A stretch of 64,000 bases of DNA from positions 17,338 to 81,337 of the forward strand of contig JAIKLF010000002.1 of assembly GCA_019753405.1 (NCBI GenBank), written 5' to 3'. This document shows positions 51,158 through 59,661 of the stretch, one piece after another (position 1 is the stretch's first letter; every line of letters starts with the position of its first letter). Origin of the DNA: Murdochiella sp. Marseille-P8839. GTDB lineage: Bacteria; Bacillota; Clostridia; Tissierellales; Peptoniphilaceae. The translations under genes were made by a program, and so were the position numbers. The notes below the pieces were generated by a model, which saw only the letters and a list, made by a program, of their open reading frames with translations, did no database searches and was not told where the DNA came from.

Positions 51158-52471
51158 ATGAAGGCACAGTCCGTATTGGAAGTGAATACGACGAAAATTC
51201 GCGAAAATCTGTTGGCGATGGGTAAGGATCATCCGCAATCGATTTTCGGCGTCGTCAAGGCGGATGCCTATGGCCTGGGCGCGGTGCGCGTAGCACAGGC
51301 AATTCGCAATGAGGTTGCCGGCTTTTGTGTCGCCACCGTCTCGGAAGCGTTCAACTTGCGTCAGACGATAGGCAATAAGCCGATTCTTCTGTTCGGCTAC
51401 ACCGATCCGGACGATCGCCCTGAACTCATTCGCATGGGCATTCGTCCTGCTATTTCGACCTTGGCGGATGCCGAGGCATGGAATCGGGAAGCGGAAAAAC
51501 TGGGCATTTGTGCACCGATTCATATTGCTCTGGACACGGGTCATCGCCGCATCGGTTTTCTGACGGAAAGCGATGAAGCCTTTGCGGACATTTGTGCCGT
51601 CGCCAAGCTTTCACATCTGCGCATTGAGGGGCTCTTTTCCCACTTTGCGACAGCGGATGAGGCACCGTTTCCGCATCCCTTTGCACAGGAACAACTTTCC
51701 CGGTTTCAGCGGATGGCCGAACGCCTAGAAGCGGCCGGCATTCCGATTCCCTATCGTCACATCGCCAACGACGCCGGTCTTCTCTTCTTCCCGGACGAAG
51801 AACTTTTTGATGCAGCGCGGCTGGGCATTTGTCTCTATGGACACTATCCTTCCATTGAAAGCGAAGCGGCTTGTGATATCGATTTGCAAATTCCTTATCG
51901 CTGGACGGCACCTATTTCCCGTGTGAAATGGATGGACGAAAACGAGAGCGTGGGTTACGGGCGGACGTGGTTCAGCAAGCGCAAAACCAAGGTAGCCACC
52001 GTGCAGGTTGGCTATGCGGACGGCTATCCGCGCATTCTTTCCGGCCGCGCAATGATGTTGGTGAAAGGTGTCGCCTGTCCGGTCATCGGGCGCATTTGTA
52101 TGGATCAGCTGATGCTGGATGTGACCGACGCACCGCCGGTAGCCGTAGGCGATCGGGTTCTCGTGATGGGGGCTTGTGATTGGGAACACACCGATTCTCG
52201 CCGAATTCGCGAAGAAAGCGAGCGTGCATTTTCCGCGCTTTTCGGAGACGAAAGCCCGTTGACAGCAGCGGGGAAGACGACAACCGTCGATACTACCAAA
52301 ATGGCGAGTGCTACGACAACCACGGCGGAACGTAACGATAGGAAGCTTTCCCCGGCAAGGGAAAATCGCTGGGGTATTTCCGCCGACAGTTTGGCCTATC
52401 GCGCAAGAACCATTTCGTATGAATTATTGACTGCCATCGCACCACGTGTGTATCGTGTGGAAGTGAAATAG
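51158..52471 (+). CDS. alr: Alanine racemase with low-complexity insertion
   Basis: PLP enzyme making D-alanine for peptidoglycan, 437 residues from ATG 51158 after AAGGAGGAAG. The PLP Lys lies in VVKADAYGLGA, DTGHRRIGF is a barrel strand motif, RLGICLYGHYP and the catalytic Tyr in VGYGRTWFS follow, and GRICMDQLMLDVTD is conserved. Near the C-terminus a ~60-residue Thr/Ala/Arg-rich insertion (residues ~350-405) splits the end domain before SADSLAYRARTISYELLTAI. Normal enzymes are ~370-390 residues, so the insertion explains the excess. Confidence 0.94.
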   Translation: MKAQSVLEVNTTKIRENLLAMGKDHPQSIFGVVKADAYGLGAVRVAQAIRNEVAGFCVATVSEAFNLRQTIGNKPILLFGYTDPDDRPELIRMGIRPAISTLADAEAWNREAEKLGICAPIHIALDTGHRRIGFLTESDEAFADICAVAKLSHLRIEGLFSHFATADEAPFPHPFAQEQLSRFQRMAERLEAAGIPIPYRHIANDAGLLFFPDEELFDAARLGICLYGHYPSIESEAACDIDLQIPYRWTAPISRVKWMDENESVGYGRTWFSKRKTKVATVQVGYADGYPRILSGRAMMLVKGVACPVIGRICMDQLMLDVTDAPPVAVGDRVLVMGACDWEHTDSRRIREESERAFSALFGDESPLTAAGKTTTVDTTKMASATTTTAERNDRKLSPARENRWGISADSLAYRARTISYELLTAIAPRVYRVEVK

Positions 52472-52582
52472 AAAAGGATAGGTGCGCGACGAATCGTTGA
52501 ACATCCTTCTTCGAACGTCTAATGCGCAACGTGCAAAACTTCAGCTCGAAAGCAATAAAAATCTCACAGAAAGGAAGGAAAA

Positions 52583-53671
52583 ATGGAAGAAAAGTTCCTC
52601 ACACCGAAACGAAAACTCGTCGTCACCATGCTCCTGTTCAGCACGTTGGGGCTGTTTCGACACGGGATTCTTTTTCCTTCCAGCGTAGTCGTATTTTTTC
52701 GTGCCTTGATCGGCTTCCTTTTTTTGGCGGCATTATTCGCCTTTGGACGGCTGTCTTTCTCACCCGCAGCGGTGATGAAATATAAAAAACGCATCCTTTT
52801 GGCCGGCATCATTACGGCGGCGGACTGGATTCTGCTCTTTGAAGCTTACCGGTATACGACCGTGGCTATCGCTACGATGTGTTATTGTATGTCTTCGCTG
52901 ATGTTTATGTTGGCTTCGCCCTTTTTCTTTGGCGATAAGATTACGTTGCGCAAAGGAGTGGCCATGGGCGGCGCTATTTTCGGGATGCTCTTCGTCTCGG
53001 GTGTGATCAACGGTGAGCTGAAAGGTGGTCTCGGCATCGCTTTAGCGCTGATGGGCGCAGTCTGTTATGCCACCGTCATGGGAATCAGCAAGACGATGAA
53101 GGATGTGGATGGCGCAAGTCTTGCTCTTATGGAACTTGGTGTTGCGTCGGTGGTCATGCTTCCCTACGTACTGTTAACCGAAGATTTGACGCTTTTACAG
53201 GTGGACATGCGTTCGATCGTTTACACCTTAATACTCGGCGTGGTGCATACGGGTCTGGCCTATGCCATGTGGTTCAATGCCATTCAACATTTGCCCGCAC
53301 CGACGATTTCTCTGCTGAGCTATGTCGACCCGGTTTCGGCCGTTTTTGTCTCGGCCATTTTGCTCAGCGAACCCCTGTCGCCGATTACGGCCATCGGATG
53401 TGTGATCGTGATCGCGTCGATGGTGTATAGTGAATTGGGCGGATCGGAAAGGCAGGCCGAAGCGAATTTGGTCGAATCGGCAGAAGCGATGCCGATAACG
53501 AAGGCAGAAGCGATTCCAATAACGAAGGCCGAAACAATTCCGATAACGAAGGCTGAAACAATTTCGATAACGAAGGCTGAAACAATTTCGATTGCGCAGG
53601 CCGAAGCAACGCCGATAAAGCAGTCCGTCGGATCCGCAACAGCACGCTCGTCAAATGAATGGAGGAAGTGA
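52583..53671 (+). CDS. EamA/DMT-family transporter with repeat tail
   Basis: Ten-helix drug/metabolite transporter-superfamily protein of 362 residues, with duplicated EamA halves (around residues 10-140 and 155-290). AGGAAGGA precedes ATG 52583. After the last helix the C-terminus (~295-350) is made of about five near-identical 10-residue units such as ITKAEAIPITKAETIP, encoded by 30-bp repeats. The tail is hydrophilic and predicted cytoplasmic. It ends 1 bp before the purA start codon, so translation is coupled. The substrate is unknown. Confidence 0.9.
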   Translation: MEEKFLTPKRKLVVTMLLFSTLGLFRHGILFPSSVVVFFRALIGFLFLAALFAFGRLSFSPAAVMKYKKRILLAGIITAADWILLFEAYRYTTVAIATMCYCMSSLMFMLASPFFFGDKITLRKGVAMGGAIFGMLFVSGVINGELKGGLGIALALMGAVCYATVMGISKTMKDVDGASLALMELGVASVVMLPYVLLTEDLTLLQVDMRSIVYTLILGVVHTGLAYAMWFNAIQHLPAPTISLLSYVDPVSAVFVSAILLSEPLSPITAIGCVIVIASMVYSELGGSERQAEANLVESAEAMPITKAEAIPITKAETIPITKAETISITKAETISIAQAEATPIKQSVGSATARSSNEWRK

Positions 53672-53672
53672 T

Positions 53673-54947
53673 ATGGCACATAGCGCCATTGTAGGCATCA
53701 ACTGGGGAGATGAAGGTAAAGGCCGCATGGTAGACCTTCTAACGGAAGATTATGATGTAGTTGTTCGCTATCAGGGTGGCGGCAATGCCGGTCATACCGT
53801 GGTCAATGAACAGGGCACGTTTGCTTTACACCTTTTGCCTTCCGGCATTTTTCGCCCGGACGTGATCAACATTCTTGGCAACGGGGTTGCCGTGGATTGC
53901 GAAAACCTCTGGAAGGAAATGCAGGAAGTGGAGAAGAAGGGCGTAAAATTGCTACCCCCGCATTTTCAGATTTCCGAACGAGCATCTCTCGTCCTGCCTT
54001 GGCATCGTGATCTGGACGCTCTAGAAGAGGCACGCCTTGCCGATCAGAAATTCGGCTCGACCAAACAGGGGATCGCACCGTTCTATGCGGATAAAGCCGC
54101 CAAGAAGACCATTCTTGCCGGCGAACTTTTGCATCCCGCACATCTGCGTGCCCATGCGGAACAGCTTGTGGAATGGAAAAATCTTACGTTGACGAAGGTC
54201 TACGGTGCGAAGCCAACCACTACCGAAGAGGTTCTTGCCTGGCTGGACCAGTATGGAACACCCCTAAAGCCCTACATTGGCAACACCGCGAAGGTGTTGC
54301 GCGAGGCGGATCGTGCCGGCAAGCGCATTCTCTTTGAAGCGCAATTGGGTGCGCTCCGCGATCTGGATTTGGGCATCCATCCCTACACCACTTCGTCCAA
54401 TTCCCTTGCCGCCTATGCGCCGGTCGGATCCGGCTATCCGGCGGTAAAATTGGACAACATCATCGGCGTGGTGAAGGCCTATTCCAGCTGCGTCGGGGAA
54501 GGTCCCTTCACCTGTGAATGGTTTGGAGAAGAGGCGGAGACCCTCCGCAAGGCCGGTGGCGAATACGGCGCAAAAACCGGACGTCCGCGCCGTGTCGGTC
54601 CCATCGATCTCGTTGCCACCCGTTACGGCGTGCAGGCTCAGGGTGCAACCACACTTGCTTTAACCAAACTGGACGTGCTCAGCTATCTTTCCGAAATTCC
54701 CGTCGTTGTGCGTTACACCGTAGAGGGAGAGGAGACTGACGAGTTCCCGTTCCCGGCTTGCCTGGAAGACGCGAAACCGGTGGAAATCACGCTTCCCGGC
54801 TGGAAACAGGATATTTCCTCCTGCCGCACCTGGGACGCCCTGCCTAAAGAGGCCCAAGACTACATCCTTTATCTGGAAAAAGCACTCGACTGTCCGATTC
54901 ATTATGTTTCCGTCGGCCCCGAGCGCGACGCGATTATTTTGCGGTAA
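53673..54947 (+). CDS. purA: Adenylosuccinate synthetase
   Basis: GTP-dependent first step from IMP to AMP, 424 residues from ATG 53673 after GGAGGAAG. The N-terminal NWGDEGKGRMVDLL phosphate-binding loop and YQGGGNAGHTVV are hallmarks. STKQGIAPFYADKAA is the flexible IMP-site loop. Later, GPFTCEW, ETGRPRR-like KTGRPRRVG and LTKLDVL (GTP specificity) are present. A strong terminator follows. It is the last gene before the haem region. Confidence 0.95.
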   Translation: MAHSAIVGINWGDEGKGRMVDLLTEDYDVVVRYQGGGNAGHTVVNEQGTFALHLLPSGIFRPDVINILGNGVAVDCENLWKEMQEVEKKGVKLLPPHFQISERASLVLPWHRDLDALEEARLADQKFGSTKQGIAPFYADKAAKKTILAGELLHPAHLRAHAEQLVEWKNLTLTKVYGAKPTTTEEVLAWLDQYGTPLKPYIGNTAKVLREADRAGKRILFEAQLGALRDLDLGIHPYTTSSNSLAAYAPVGSGYPAVKLDNIIGVVKAYSSCVGEGPFTCEWFGEEAETLRKAGGEYGAKTGRPRRVGPIDLVATRYGVQAQGATTLALTKLDVLSYLSEIPVVVRYTVEGEETDEFPFPACLEDAKPVEITLPGWKQDISSCRTWDALPKEAQDYILYLEKALDCPIHYVSVGPERDAIILR

Positions 54948-54975
54948 TTGACAGGACGAGGAGTTTTTACACTCA

Positions 54976-55018
54976 GCAGCCGAACGCCGTTTTGACGTTC
55001 GGCTGCTTTTTTATTTTT
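54976..55018 (+). terminator. Terminator after purA
   Basis: GCAGCCGAACG-N9-CGTTCGGCTGC, an 11-bp perfect stem, followed by TTTTTTATTTTT. Confidence 0.95.
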
Positions 55019-55076
55019 CATAGGCACGTCCGTACCGTTTCGTTTTGTTTTCTGTCGGACGAATTGTACATACGTC

Positions 55077-55119
55077 TTGACAGTTCAGTCTTGACAAACG
55101 TTTTTTCTTGAGCTAACAT
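55077..55119 (+). promoter_or_regulatory. Promoter of haem cluster
   Basis: TTGACA at 55091-55096, 17-bp spacer, TAACAT at 55114-55119. Another TTGACA lies at 55077-55082. The -10 overlaps an AGCTAAC half-site of the operator motif found three times downstream. Confidence 0.75.
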
Positions 55120-55154
55120 TTTTAAGAATGATCCATTTAGATATGTTGATCTGT

Positions 55155-55170
55155 GTTAGCTTATACTAAC
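55155..55170. promoter_or_regulatory. GTTAG-N6-CTAAC operator 1
   Basis: GTTAGCTTATACTAAC, perfect 5-bp arms, located 36 bp after the -10 of the haem-cluster promoter. It has the same arms and spacing as the site at 28331. Confidence 0.6.
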
Positions 55171-55215
55171 AGAAGAGGGAACGCCAGTTTGCCCTTCGAG
55201 GGTATCCCTCACGGT

Positions 55216-55231
55216 GTTAGCTATAGCTAGC
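55216..55231. promoter_or_regulatory. GTTAG-type operator 2, imperfect
   Basis: GTTAG-CTATAG-CTAGC keeps the 16-bp layout, with one mismatch in the right arm. It lies between operators 1 and 3. Confidence 0.45.
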
Positions 55232-55234
55232 TCT

Positions 55235-55268
55235 ATTCTATTAGTTAGCCATAGCTAACTAATAGAAT
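55235..55268. promoter_or_regulatory. 34-bp palindromic operator 3
   Basis: Arms ATTCTATTAGTTAGC and GCTAACTAATAGAAT match perfectly over 15 bp around a 4-bp centre, containing GTTAG-N6-CTAAC at 55244-55259. The site resembles DtxR/IdeR-family iron boxes. It starts 88 bp ahead of the first NEAT gene, so iron- or haem-dependent repression is likely. Confidence 0.65.
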
Positions 55269-55322
55269 ATTACATACTTTTGGACACATCGCTAAAAGAT
55301 GTGTTCCTGCGGGGAGGAGAAT

Positions 55323-56780
55323 ATGGTTTTAGAAAAACATAAGCTACGTATTTTTTGGCAAACCGTAGCGATGGTTATGGTTTTCGCGTTACTTATAGTT
55401 TCTATCGGCACGGAAAAAGCTTTTGCTGCGGAGGAAAAGAATACTTTTGAAGTACCTGTTAAATTGATGCACGCCTATGAAAAAAGTCAACCCTCCATGG
55501 GCAATCCGGCGATGCATCAAACTGCCGTTATTACGGAAACCAAAGATGGAGCAGATATTGAACTGCAATTTACGGCTTTAGACTTTATGAATATGCATGG
55601 TCATTTATTGAAGCTCTATGCTTGGGATGGAGAACCGGCGCCCGAACGAAACGACACCTGTAAGGAAACCAAGGTGATAGCAGAGGAAAAAGATGCGGGA
55701 TTGGATGGAAAGCAGATGGTTTTCCCCTCGAAGATTGTCATTCATCGCTCATTGTTGCGAGAAAAAGAATTTTATGTGCGTGTGCGTGTGGACGCGATGG
55801 ACAGTATTGCCGGTGGTGACGGCAAGGGAGAGCAAAACGCTCGTTTGGTCTTTGATTATTCCAAGGCCCCGGCTGCGCCGGCAGGAGCAAAGATCGCTCC
55901 AGAAGCACCGGATGCAAAAACACCTCAGGAAGAAAAACATACGACGGTTAACAAAAACTATGATCTTTCCACGTTAAAAGATGGCAATTACACCGTAAAG
56001 ATCGATTTATGGCATATGCATGAGGATCGCCCCTCCATGGGAAACGGCTCCATGAATCATTTGGCGTTAATAAAAGTCAAAAACGGAAAAGTCGAATGCC
56101 AATTCACCGTACATCCCATGGGCGTGAGCGGGATTATTGCCTCTCTGATTACCTTTCAATATCCGGATGAACAGGGCAACTTAGCCTTTGCAGATGTGGT
56201 AGAGAAAAAATTGGAGGGTGGGAAGGCCAGCAAATTTAGCTTTCCTCTCTACAAGGGGGAAGAGTTCATGCACTGCATGGTTGACCCCAATGTTGCGGCC
56301 ATGGGAAACAAACCGGTGGACGCGCGGCTACGCTTCTATTGGGATACGCTGGAGAAAGTGAGCGACACCTTCGTTCTTGAAGGCAGCACAGAAACCTCTT
56401 ATGGTGATGTCTACACTCCGGCGGTGGATCAAACGGACGAAGCGTCCGGTATCCGTCTCTTAGCCGAGGAACGTGTGTTGGCAAGCGGCGCGGTTTTAAA
56501 AGTTGAGGAAGTAAAAGATGGTGCGCTATTCCAAAAGGCGGCAGATTTTGGCAAAAAGCATAGCCTCGATTTAAAACTGTACAAAATTGATTTTGTAGAC
56601 GACACAGGCAGTCCGTTAAAGCCGGTGCGCCAGATTCGCCTGCAGTTTCCGCTGCCAAAGAATGCGAAAGCAGAAAAATGCCAAATTATAAATTTTGCGG
56701 AAGATGGCACGCCAAATCCTCTGCAAGCAAAGAATGTAGAAGGAAAAATGGAAATTGTTACGGCAGCCGATGGCTATTAA
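55323..56780 (+). CDS. NEAT-domain haem-binding surface protein, anchor cut off by stop
   Basis: A 485-residue exported protein from ATG 55323 after GGGAGGAG. A signal peptide ends near EKAFAAE. Two NEAT-like domains follow (~40-180 and ~214-352), each with a PSMGN motif near the start and GKVECQF- or GADIELQF-like strands; the YxxxY haem motif of classical NEAT domains is not seen. A third, less clear domain spans ~360-485. The frame stops at TAA 56778-56780, yet continues open with a textbook membrane anchor (AIPAWAFLGASIVFLLVVIALI) and basic residues. As written, the protein would be secreted without an anchor. Confidence 0.82.
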   Translation: MVLEKHKLRIFWQTVAMVMVFALLIVSIGTEKAFAAEEKNTFEVPVKLMHAYEKSQPSMGNPAMHQTAVITETKDGADIELQFTALDFMNMHGHLLKLYAWDGEPAPERNDTCKETKVIAEEKDAGLDGKQMVFPSKIVIHRSLLREKEFYVRVRVDAMDSIAGGDGKGEQNARLVFDYSKAPAAPAGAKIAPEAPDAKTPQEEKHTTVNKNYDLSTLKDGNYTVKIDLWHMHEDRPSMGNGSMNHLALIKVKNGKVECQFTVHPMGVSGIIASLITFQYPDEQGNLAFADVVEKKLEGGKASKFSFPLYKGEEFMHCMVDPNVAAMGNKPVDARLRFYWDTLEKVSDTFVLEGSTETSYGDVYTPAVDQTDEASGIRLLAEERVLASGAVLKVEEVKDGALFQKAADFGKKHSLDLKLYKIDFVDDTGSPLKPVRQIRLQFPLPKNAKAEKCQIINFAEDGTPNPLQAKNVEGKMEIVTAADGY

Positions 56781-56870
56781 GCGGTTGCTACGCCGCAATC
56801 TGCAGCGATTCCGGCGTGGGCATTTCTTGGAGCGTCCATTGTATTCTTACTTGTTGTTATCGCTCTGATT

Positions 56871-58649
56871 ATGCGACAGAAAAAACAAGGCAAGAAGAGT
56901 ACAGCTGCGCTCGCACTGTGCCTTATCGTCGGGTTAAGCACACAACTGTTCTTTCTGCCTGTAACGGGTCATGCCGCTGCGGCAGCACCGGAAAACGGGG
57001 CGTATATTACGCGTATTTTCGGATCCTATCTCAACCCCGAAACGGGGAAGACGGAGGATGGCGGCACACAAAACGCCGCCATCGGTGAGGGAATGGTGGA
57101 TGGCGTTGTTACACCTTCCGATCCTGCCGGCGGTTTTAACAGTGTATTTCAAAAACCGGCGCCGGGAGAGGAAAAATATGCCGACGCCCTGATCGAAAAA
57201 CGCTTAGATGGCAAGATGTTTGCGACGATTCGCTTGTATCTCATGAACTTCATCAACTTCAGTGAAGAAGACGGTCCGTTTTTCAAAGTTCAACAAAAGG
57301 ACGGCACATACCAAAAAACACCATACCAAATTACCAAAAGTCAGATGCAAGGAGTAGATGGGATCAATTATAGTGATTTCCGTTTTGAGGTACCGGCTGA
57401 GAAATTTAATTGCTCCATTGAAATGTTTGTTAATCCCATGGGGCGCGCTGTCAAGTATTTTGTTATATCGACGGGCGAGCTCCAGAAGGGCAATAAGGAC
57501 TTCAATGACTACTTCGCTCAAGATGATGCCTATTATTTAAAGAAAAAACAACAGGAAAAGATGCTGTTGATTGGTGGGGGTGTGGCCGTAGTTGCCATCA
57601 TTGCCGCAGTGTGGTTTGTAAAAAAAAACAAAACTAAAAAACAGATCCTGAGCGCTTTTCTGCTTCTGTTGCTGGCGACTTCTCTTAGCGCCTGCGCCGG
57701 CAAAGGCCCGGTTTATTCGGAACGTCAGCTTCCGGAAATCGGAAAAGGCATTGAAGTACCGGAAGAGTATTTAAAGGACGAAACCGACCTGAATGCCGTC
57801 AATAAAGATAAAAAATCAGAGCCCGAAGGGCAGGAACGCGTGGTTTGCACCTCGGTTGCTTTGTGCGAGATGATGAATCGCCTGGACATTCATTTGGTCG
57901 GCCGTCCGTCGACGAAATTGCATCGCATGCCGCCGCGCTACGACAATATCGTGCAGATCGGCATGCCTATGAATCCGAATATGGAAGTCATCTATTCGCT
58001 AAAACCCACGGTCGTCTATTGCCCGGATACCTTGCAGGACTGGTTGAAAGAAGGCTTTGAAAAGCATCATCTGCCCATTTCTTTTGTGGATCTTCGCAGC
58101 GTGGAAGGACTCTATCGCTCCGTGGAAACAATCGGCGAGCGCTTTGGGAAAAGCGAAAATGTGCAGAAATTGCTGAAAGAATACCATGATTTTTTAGCCG
58201 AGTATCAGGAAGCCACAAAGGGCATGAAAAAGCCACGCGTTTTGCTTTTGATGGGATTACCCGGATCGTATGTTGTGGCAACCCCGCGTTCCTACGTGGG
58301 AAACTTGTTAGCAATGTCCGGCGCTGAAAATATTTTTGAAGGCGATGGTAAATCCGAATTCATGAATTTAAGTACGGAAGAAATGTTGGCGCGGGATCCG
58401 GATATTATCTTGCGAACCGTCCATGCCATGCCGGAGGTGGTGAACGAAATGTTCCGCAAAGAGTTTGCGGAAAACACCATCTGGAAGAATTTCCGTGCGG
58501 TAAAAAACGGTAACGTCTATGACTTGGATGCAGGAAGTTTCGGCATGAGCGCTAACTTTGAATATCCGAAAGGGCTGGAACAATTGCGGGAAATTTATAC
58601 ACAATATAACGAGAAAGGCGTTTCGCATGAAAATGACAGCAGCCATTGA
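56871..58649 (+). CDS. NEAT-like protein fused to IsdE-type haem-binding lipoprotein
   Basis: A 592-residue frame from ATG 56871, which lacks a ribosome site. Order: signal peptide (~1-33, ending near GHA); NEAT-like domain (~40-220); membrane helix LLIGGGVAVVAIIAAVWFV (~231-250); Lys-rich link; second hydrophobic segment with lipobox LSAC (Cys 275); and a FepB/IsdE-like substrate-binding domain (~300-592), including PTVVYCPDTL and RDPDIILRTVHAMP. It thus joins a membrane-anchored haem receptor to the solute-binding protein of the ABC importer encoded next. The upstream frame is also continuous with the preceding gene apart from one TAA. An A9 tract lies at the link. Confidence 0.8.
   Translation: MRQKKQGKKSTAALALCLIVGLSTQLFFLPVTGHAAAAAPENGAYITRIFGSYLNPETGKTEDGGTQNAAIGEGMVDGVVTPSDPAGGFNSVFQKPAPGEEKYADALIEKRLDGKMFATIRLYLMNFINFSEEDGPFFKVQQKDGTYQKTPYQITKSQMQGVDGINYSDFRFEVPAEKFNCSIEMFVNPMGRAVKYFVISTGELQKGNKDFNDYFAQDDAYYLKKKQQEKMLLIGGGVAVVAIIAAVWFVKKNKTKKQILSAFLLLLLATSLSACAGKGPVYSERQLPEIGKGIEVPEEYLKDETDLNAVNKDKKSEPEGQERVVCTSVALCEMMNRLDIHLVGRPSTKLHRMPPRYDNIVQIGMPMNPNMEVIYSLKPTVVYCPDTLQDWLKEGFEKHHLPISFVDLRSVEGLYRSVETIGERFGKSENVQKLLKEYHDFLAEYQEATKGMKKPRVLLLMGLPGSYVVATPRSYVGNLLAMSGAENIFEGDGKSEFMNLSTEEMLARDPDIILRTVHAMPEVVNEMFRKEFAENTIWKNFRAVKNGNVYDLDAGSFGMSANFEYPKGLEQLREIYTQYNEKGVSHENDSSH
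57620..57628 (+). other. A9 homopolymer at fusion junction
   Basis: Nine A residues lie between the membrane helix and the lipobox segment. Reading with one A more gives KKKQN then TAA; one A fewer gives a TGA within about ten codons. Slippage here would make a membrane-anchored NEAT protein without the lipoprotein part. Confidence 0.5.
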
Positions 58650-59661
58650 TGCGACTTCTCGACACGATGGCAAACGCAGCGGTTTTTTTTTCAAACTGCT
58701 GGTATTGTCGGCTGCGTTTGTTGCGCTTTTGGTGTTTTCAGCGATTTTTGGAAGCCTGAAAGTGGGAGTCGTGCAGTTCCTTACCGGTCTTTTTAATGGC
58801 AAGGATGATCTCGTAAATGCCATCATCGATCTTCGCTTTCCACGTATTTTGATCTCTGCTTTGGCAGGAGCCGCCTTAGCTTGCTCAGGATGCCTTTTGC
58901 AGGCTTGCCTTAAGAATCCCTTGGCGGATCCGGGCATTATCGGCGTTTCGGGTGGCGCCCAATTTATGGATCTTCTGGTCGGCATGCTATTACCGCAGCT
59001 ATTCTTTGCCAAGCCGCTGTTTTCGTTTTTAGGCGGTGCGTTCGGCTTCGGACTCGTCTACGCCTTATCGGTTCGGGATGGCTTGAAACCGCTTCGCATC
59101 ATCTTAACGGGCATAGCGATCAATGCAATGTTTTTAGGCTTGGTATCGGGGCTCAAGTATTTTACGGGGCAATTGATGGGGGCGGCGCCTGGGTTAACTC
59201 TTGTGAATATCAATATGAAGGGGTGGCAGGACGTTTACTTTCTGTTGACCTATATTCCGGCTGGCCTTGTTGCGGCATTTCTTTGCGCGCGCTTGTGTGA
59301 TCTCTTGTTGTTAGAGGAAAAAACCGTATCCGGCTTGGGGGTACGTGTTGGCAGAATACGTTTTATTGTATCCATAATCGCCGTATTTTTGGCTTCGATC
59401 GCCTCTTCTATTGTCGGGATTATTTCCTTCTTGGCTCTGATTGTGCCTCATCTGGCGCGGACGCTCGTAGGAAATGCACATCGCAGATTGCTGCCCTTTG
59501 CTTCCTTGCTGGGAGCTTTTATCTTCCTGTTTTTCGATACGCTGGGAAGAACGGTGTTTGCCCCAGTCGAAGTGCCGGCATCCATCTTCATGATGGTAAT
59601 TGGCGGCCCGGTTTTCATTCTGCTCTTTCGAAAGGGGGATCGCATTGGCTATGGGAAATAA
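58627..59661 (+). CDS. FecCD-family haem/siderophore ABC permease
   Basis: Polytopic permease of ~344 residues from ATG 58627, 23 bp inside the preceding gene, with AGAAAGG upstream. The FecCD hallmark LAGAALACSGCLLQACLKNPLADPGIIGVSGGA, cited here only in part, spans residues ~75-108 (key residues LKNPLADP and GVSGG). A cytoplasmic coupling region GLGVRVGRIRF and a C-terminal FEAPVP-like ending fit the family. It works with the lipoprotein domain encoded upstream and the ATPase encoded downstream to import haem or another iron chelate. Confidence 0.92.
   Translation: MKMTAAIDATSRHDGKRSGFFFKLLVLSAAFVALLVFSAIFGSLKVGVVQFLTGLFNGKDDLVNAIIDLRFPRILISALAGAALACSGCLLQACLKNPLADPGIIGVSGGAQFMDLLVGMLLPQLFFAKPLFSFLGGAFGFGLVYALSVRDGLKPLRIILTGIAINAMFLGLVSGLKYFTGQLMGAAPGLTLVNINMKGWQDVYFLLTYIPAGLVAAFLCARLCDLLLLEEKTVSGLGVRVGRIRFIVSIIAVFLASIASSIVGIISFLALIVPHLARTLVGNAHRRLLPFASLLGAFIFLFFDTLGRTVFAPVEVPASIFMMVIGGPVFILLFRKGDRIGYGK

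Noticed and set aside
57609..57611. Independent GTG start for the lipoprotein
   Set aside because: It is in frame and ahead of the lipobox, but no ribosome site lies at a usable distance and it falls inside the preceding membrane helix.
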